In this document: positions 6,389-7,613 of the stretch, one piece after another
Position numbering within the stretch: the first letter of the stretch is position 1
Layout of the letters: each line of letters begins with the position of its first letter
The notes under the pieces: model-generated
Databases searched by the model: none
What the model was told of the DNA's origin: nothing
What the model saw: only the letters and a program-made list of their open reading frames with translations
From: Dehalococcoidia bacterium
Lineage (GTDB): Bacteria; Chloroflexota; Dehalococcoidia; Dehalococcoidales; W498
Direction: 5' to 3'
Assembly: GCA_030608125.1 (NCBI GenBank)
Contig: JAUWEU010000035.1
Span: forward strand, 1 to 7,613
Length of the DNA: 7,613 bases
Translations under genes and position numbers: made by a program

Positions 6389-7093
6389 TTGATTAGCATT
6401 GCTGTAATAATGAGTATCTCGATTCTAGCTGCCTTCGGTGCCGGGCTATTATCCTTCTTGTCACCCTGCGTGCTACCTTTGGTGCCAGTATACCTTGCTA
6501 GTCTAGCTGGACCTGAGATATTTGAGGCTAAAGTCAATAGAAGCCGTATTCCCGTGTTCCTTCATTCCCTTAGCTTTGTAGTTGGATTCTCTATAATCTT
6601 TATTTTTATGGGAGTCAGTGCCGGTCTGCTAGGATTTGCCATCGGCCCTCATCTGGAGCTAATGCGCAAGATAGCCGGCAGCCTGCTCATAGCCTTTGGG
6701 CTGTTCATGTTGGCTGCCTTGAAAATTCCTTGGTTAAATTATGAAAAGCGTCTATCCCTATCCCTGGGCAATACTACCGGCTACCTGCGCTCCTTTCTAA
6801 TCGGAGCTATATTCCCCATAGCCTGGATACCTTGCACTGGTCCGTTACTAGGAAGCATCCTGACTCTTGGTGGGGCTTCGGAAACAGCGTGGGGTGGTGC
6901 TTACTTGTTGGCTACCTATTCTCTGGGGTTAGGGCTTCCCTTCCTAATAATAGGAGCCGCCTTTGATTCTATTACCCCATTATTAAAGCGCATTCATCGT
7001 TACTCCAACGCAATCTATATTGCTAGCGGTGCCTTGCTAATAGTTGTAGGCATACTTATCCTAACTAATAATTTAACTCTTCTTTATATATGA
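6389..7093 (+). CDS. ccdA: Cytochrome c biogenesis / thiol-disulfide electron carrier CcdA
   Basis: Small DsbD-beta type membrane protein that passes electrons from cytoplasmic thioredoxin to extracytoplasmic thioredoxin-like partners. It is 234 residues with about six membrane helices, the normal CcdA size. The two redox cysteines sit in the expected pseudo-symmetric motifs: C27 in FLSPCVLPLVPVYLASL and C149 in AWIPCTGPLLGSIL. The start is uncertain. TTG at 6389 has a weak AGGT just upstream, while ATG at 6410 gives the more usual N-terminus (SISILAAFGAGLLSFL) but has no clear ribosome-binding site. It is transcribed away from btuF, and a TlpA-like lipoprotein follows 32 bases downstream, its probable electron acceptor. 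No convincing plus-strand promoter was found before it. Confidence 0.92.
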   Translation: MISIAVIMSISILAAFGAGLLSFLSPCVLPLVPVYLASLAGPEIFEAKVNRSRIPVFLHSLSFVVGFSIIFIFMGVSAGLLGFAIGPHLELMRKIAGSLLIAFGLFMLAALKIPWLNYEKRLSLSLGNTTGYLRSFLIGAIFPIAWIPCTGPLLGSILTLGGASETAWGGAYLLATYSLGLGLPFLIIGAAFDSITPLLKRIHRYSNAIYIASGALLIVVGILILTNNLTLLYI

Positions 7094-7125
7094 TTTAGAG
7101 ATAAAAATACGTTAGGTGTTTAATT

Positions 7126-7613
7126 ATGAATAAGATGGTGAAAGTAATACTGCTAATAATACTGGTGTCAGGGCTGTTAATAACTGGTTGCGCTGGCAAG
7201 TCTAATCAGGTGGCTCAAGTGGGCATGCCAGCACCTGACTTCCAGTTTCAAAATCCAGATGGACAATCTGTTTCCCTTAGCGACCTACAGGGTAAGCCGG
7301 TATTAATCAACTTCTGGGCAACTTGGTGTCATCCCTGTATCTATGAAATGCCTTATCTACAGCAAGTGTATGAGGAATGGTCGGACAAGGGGCTTATGGT
7401 GCTGGCTATTAACATAGGTGAGAGTTCTGCTCAAGTAGAGGCGTTTATGCAAAGTCATGACCTCTCCCTTCCAGTGCTGCTTGATGCTAAGCAGGCTGTC
7501 GCTCAAAAGTATAACATCTGGAGCATCCCTACCACCTTCTTCATTGATAAAGATGGTATAATTCAAGAGAAGATAGTTGGGGCTTTCCCAAGTAAGATAG
7601 CGATAGAAGAAAA
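7126..7613 (+). CDS. TlpA/ResA-like thioredoxin lipoprotein, 3' end cut by window edge
   Basis: Membrane-anchored extracytoplasmic thiol-disulfide oxidoreductase of the AhpC-TSA/Redoxin group. There are 162 codons before the window ends, so only a short C-terminus should be missing. The N-terminus is a lipoprotein signal: K3, K6, hydrophobic core, lipobox LITGC with C22. The domain then shows MPAPDFQF at 34-41, FWATWCHPC with active-site C68 and C71 at 64-71, and the cis-proline motif SIPTTFFID with P135. The CHPC active site is within the range of TlpA/ResA proteins. The ATG start has AGGTG seven bases upstream. Placed directly after ccdA, it is likely reduced by CcdA and may act in cytochrome c maturation or general disulfide reduction. 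The target cannot be told from this window. Confidence 0.92.
   Translation, partial: MNKMVKVILLIILVSGLLITGCAGKSNQVAQVGMPAPDFQFQNPDGQSVSLSDLQGKPVLINFWATWCHPCIYEMPYLQQVYEEWSDKGLMVLAINIGESSAQVEAFMQSHDLSLPVLLDAKQAVAQKYNIWSIPTTFFIDKDGIIQEKIVGAFPSKIAIEE

Noticed and set aside
7357..7566. Minus-strand open frame opposite the thioredoxin-like gene
   Set aside because: It lies wholly within a clear TlpA/ResA coding region and has no recognisable features.

Overview
The window is a corrinoid (vitamin B12) uptake and salvage locus from an anaerobic-looking bacterium, followed by a divergent thiol-disulfide exchange pair. Base composition looks intermediate. Several starts are TTG or GTG, and two secreted proteins carry lipoprotein signal peptides. 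The order btuF-btuC-btuD-x-cbiB-cobD recalls, from memory, the corrinoid salvage clusters of Dehalococcoides-type Chloroflexota. That assignment is an inference; no marker gene in the window proves it.

Minus strand, read from about 6357 down to 1. A promoter (6329-6357) drives a leader holding a cobalamin riboswitch (about 6180-6310) and an intrinsic terminator (6095-6134). The genes then follow in order: btuF (binding lipoprotein), an unannotated 75-codon C-terminal fragment of a probable radical SAM protein, btuC (permease), btuD (ATPase), a 39-codon remnant of the cbiB 5' end, an unrecognised 244-residue gene (Rossmann-like N-terminus, Cys-rich C-terminus), cbiB (cobinamide-phosphate synthase) and cobD (threonine-phosphate decarboxylase, cut by the window edge). 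Spacing is tight, with overlaps at several joints, so all of this can be one transcript. B12 would shut it off through the riboswitch. BtuFCD imports corrinoids. CobD makes (R)-1-aminopropan-2-ol phosphate, and CbiB attaches this or the free alcohol to the corrin ring.

The most unusual structure is a 114-bp direct repeat (1975-2088 and 2884-2997, offset exactly 909 bp). Each copy carries the 3' end of btuD fused to the 5' end of cbiB. The two copies bracket the unknown gene, which therefore looks like a cassette gained at a former btuD-cbiB junction. Recombination between the copies would remove it and leave both neighbours intact.

Plus strand, 6389 to the end: a CcdA-type membrane electron carrier, then a TlpA/ResA-like thioredoxin lipoprotein cut by the window edge. 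Together they probably move reductant across the membrane to extracytoplasmic disulfides. The divergent intergenic region (6068-6388) is accounted for on the minus strand by promoter, riboswitch and terminator; I found no convincing plus-strand promoter for ccdA. I see no tRNA, rRNA, CRISPR array or insertion sequence.
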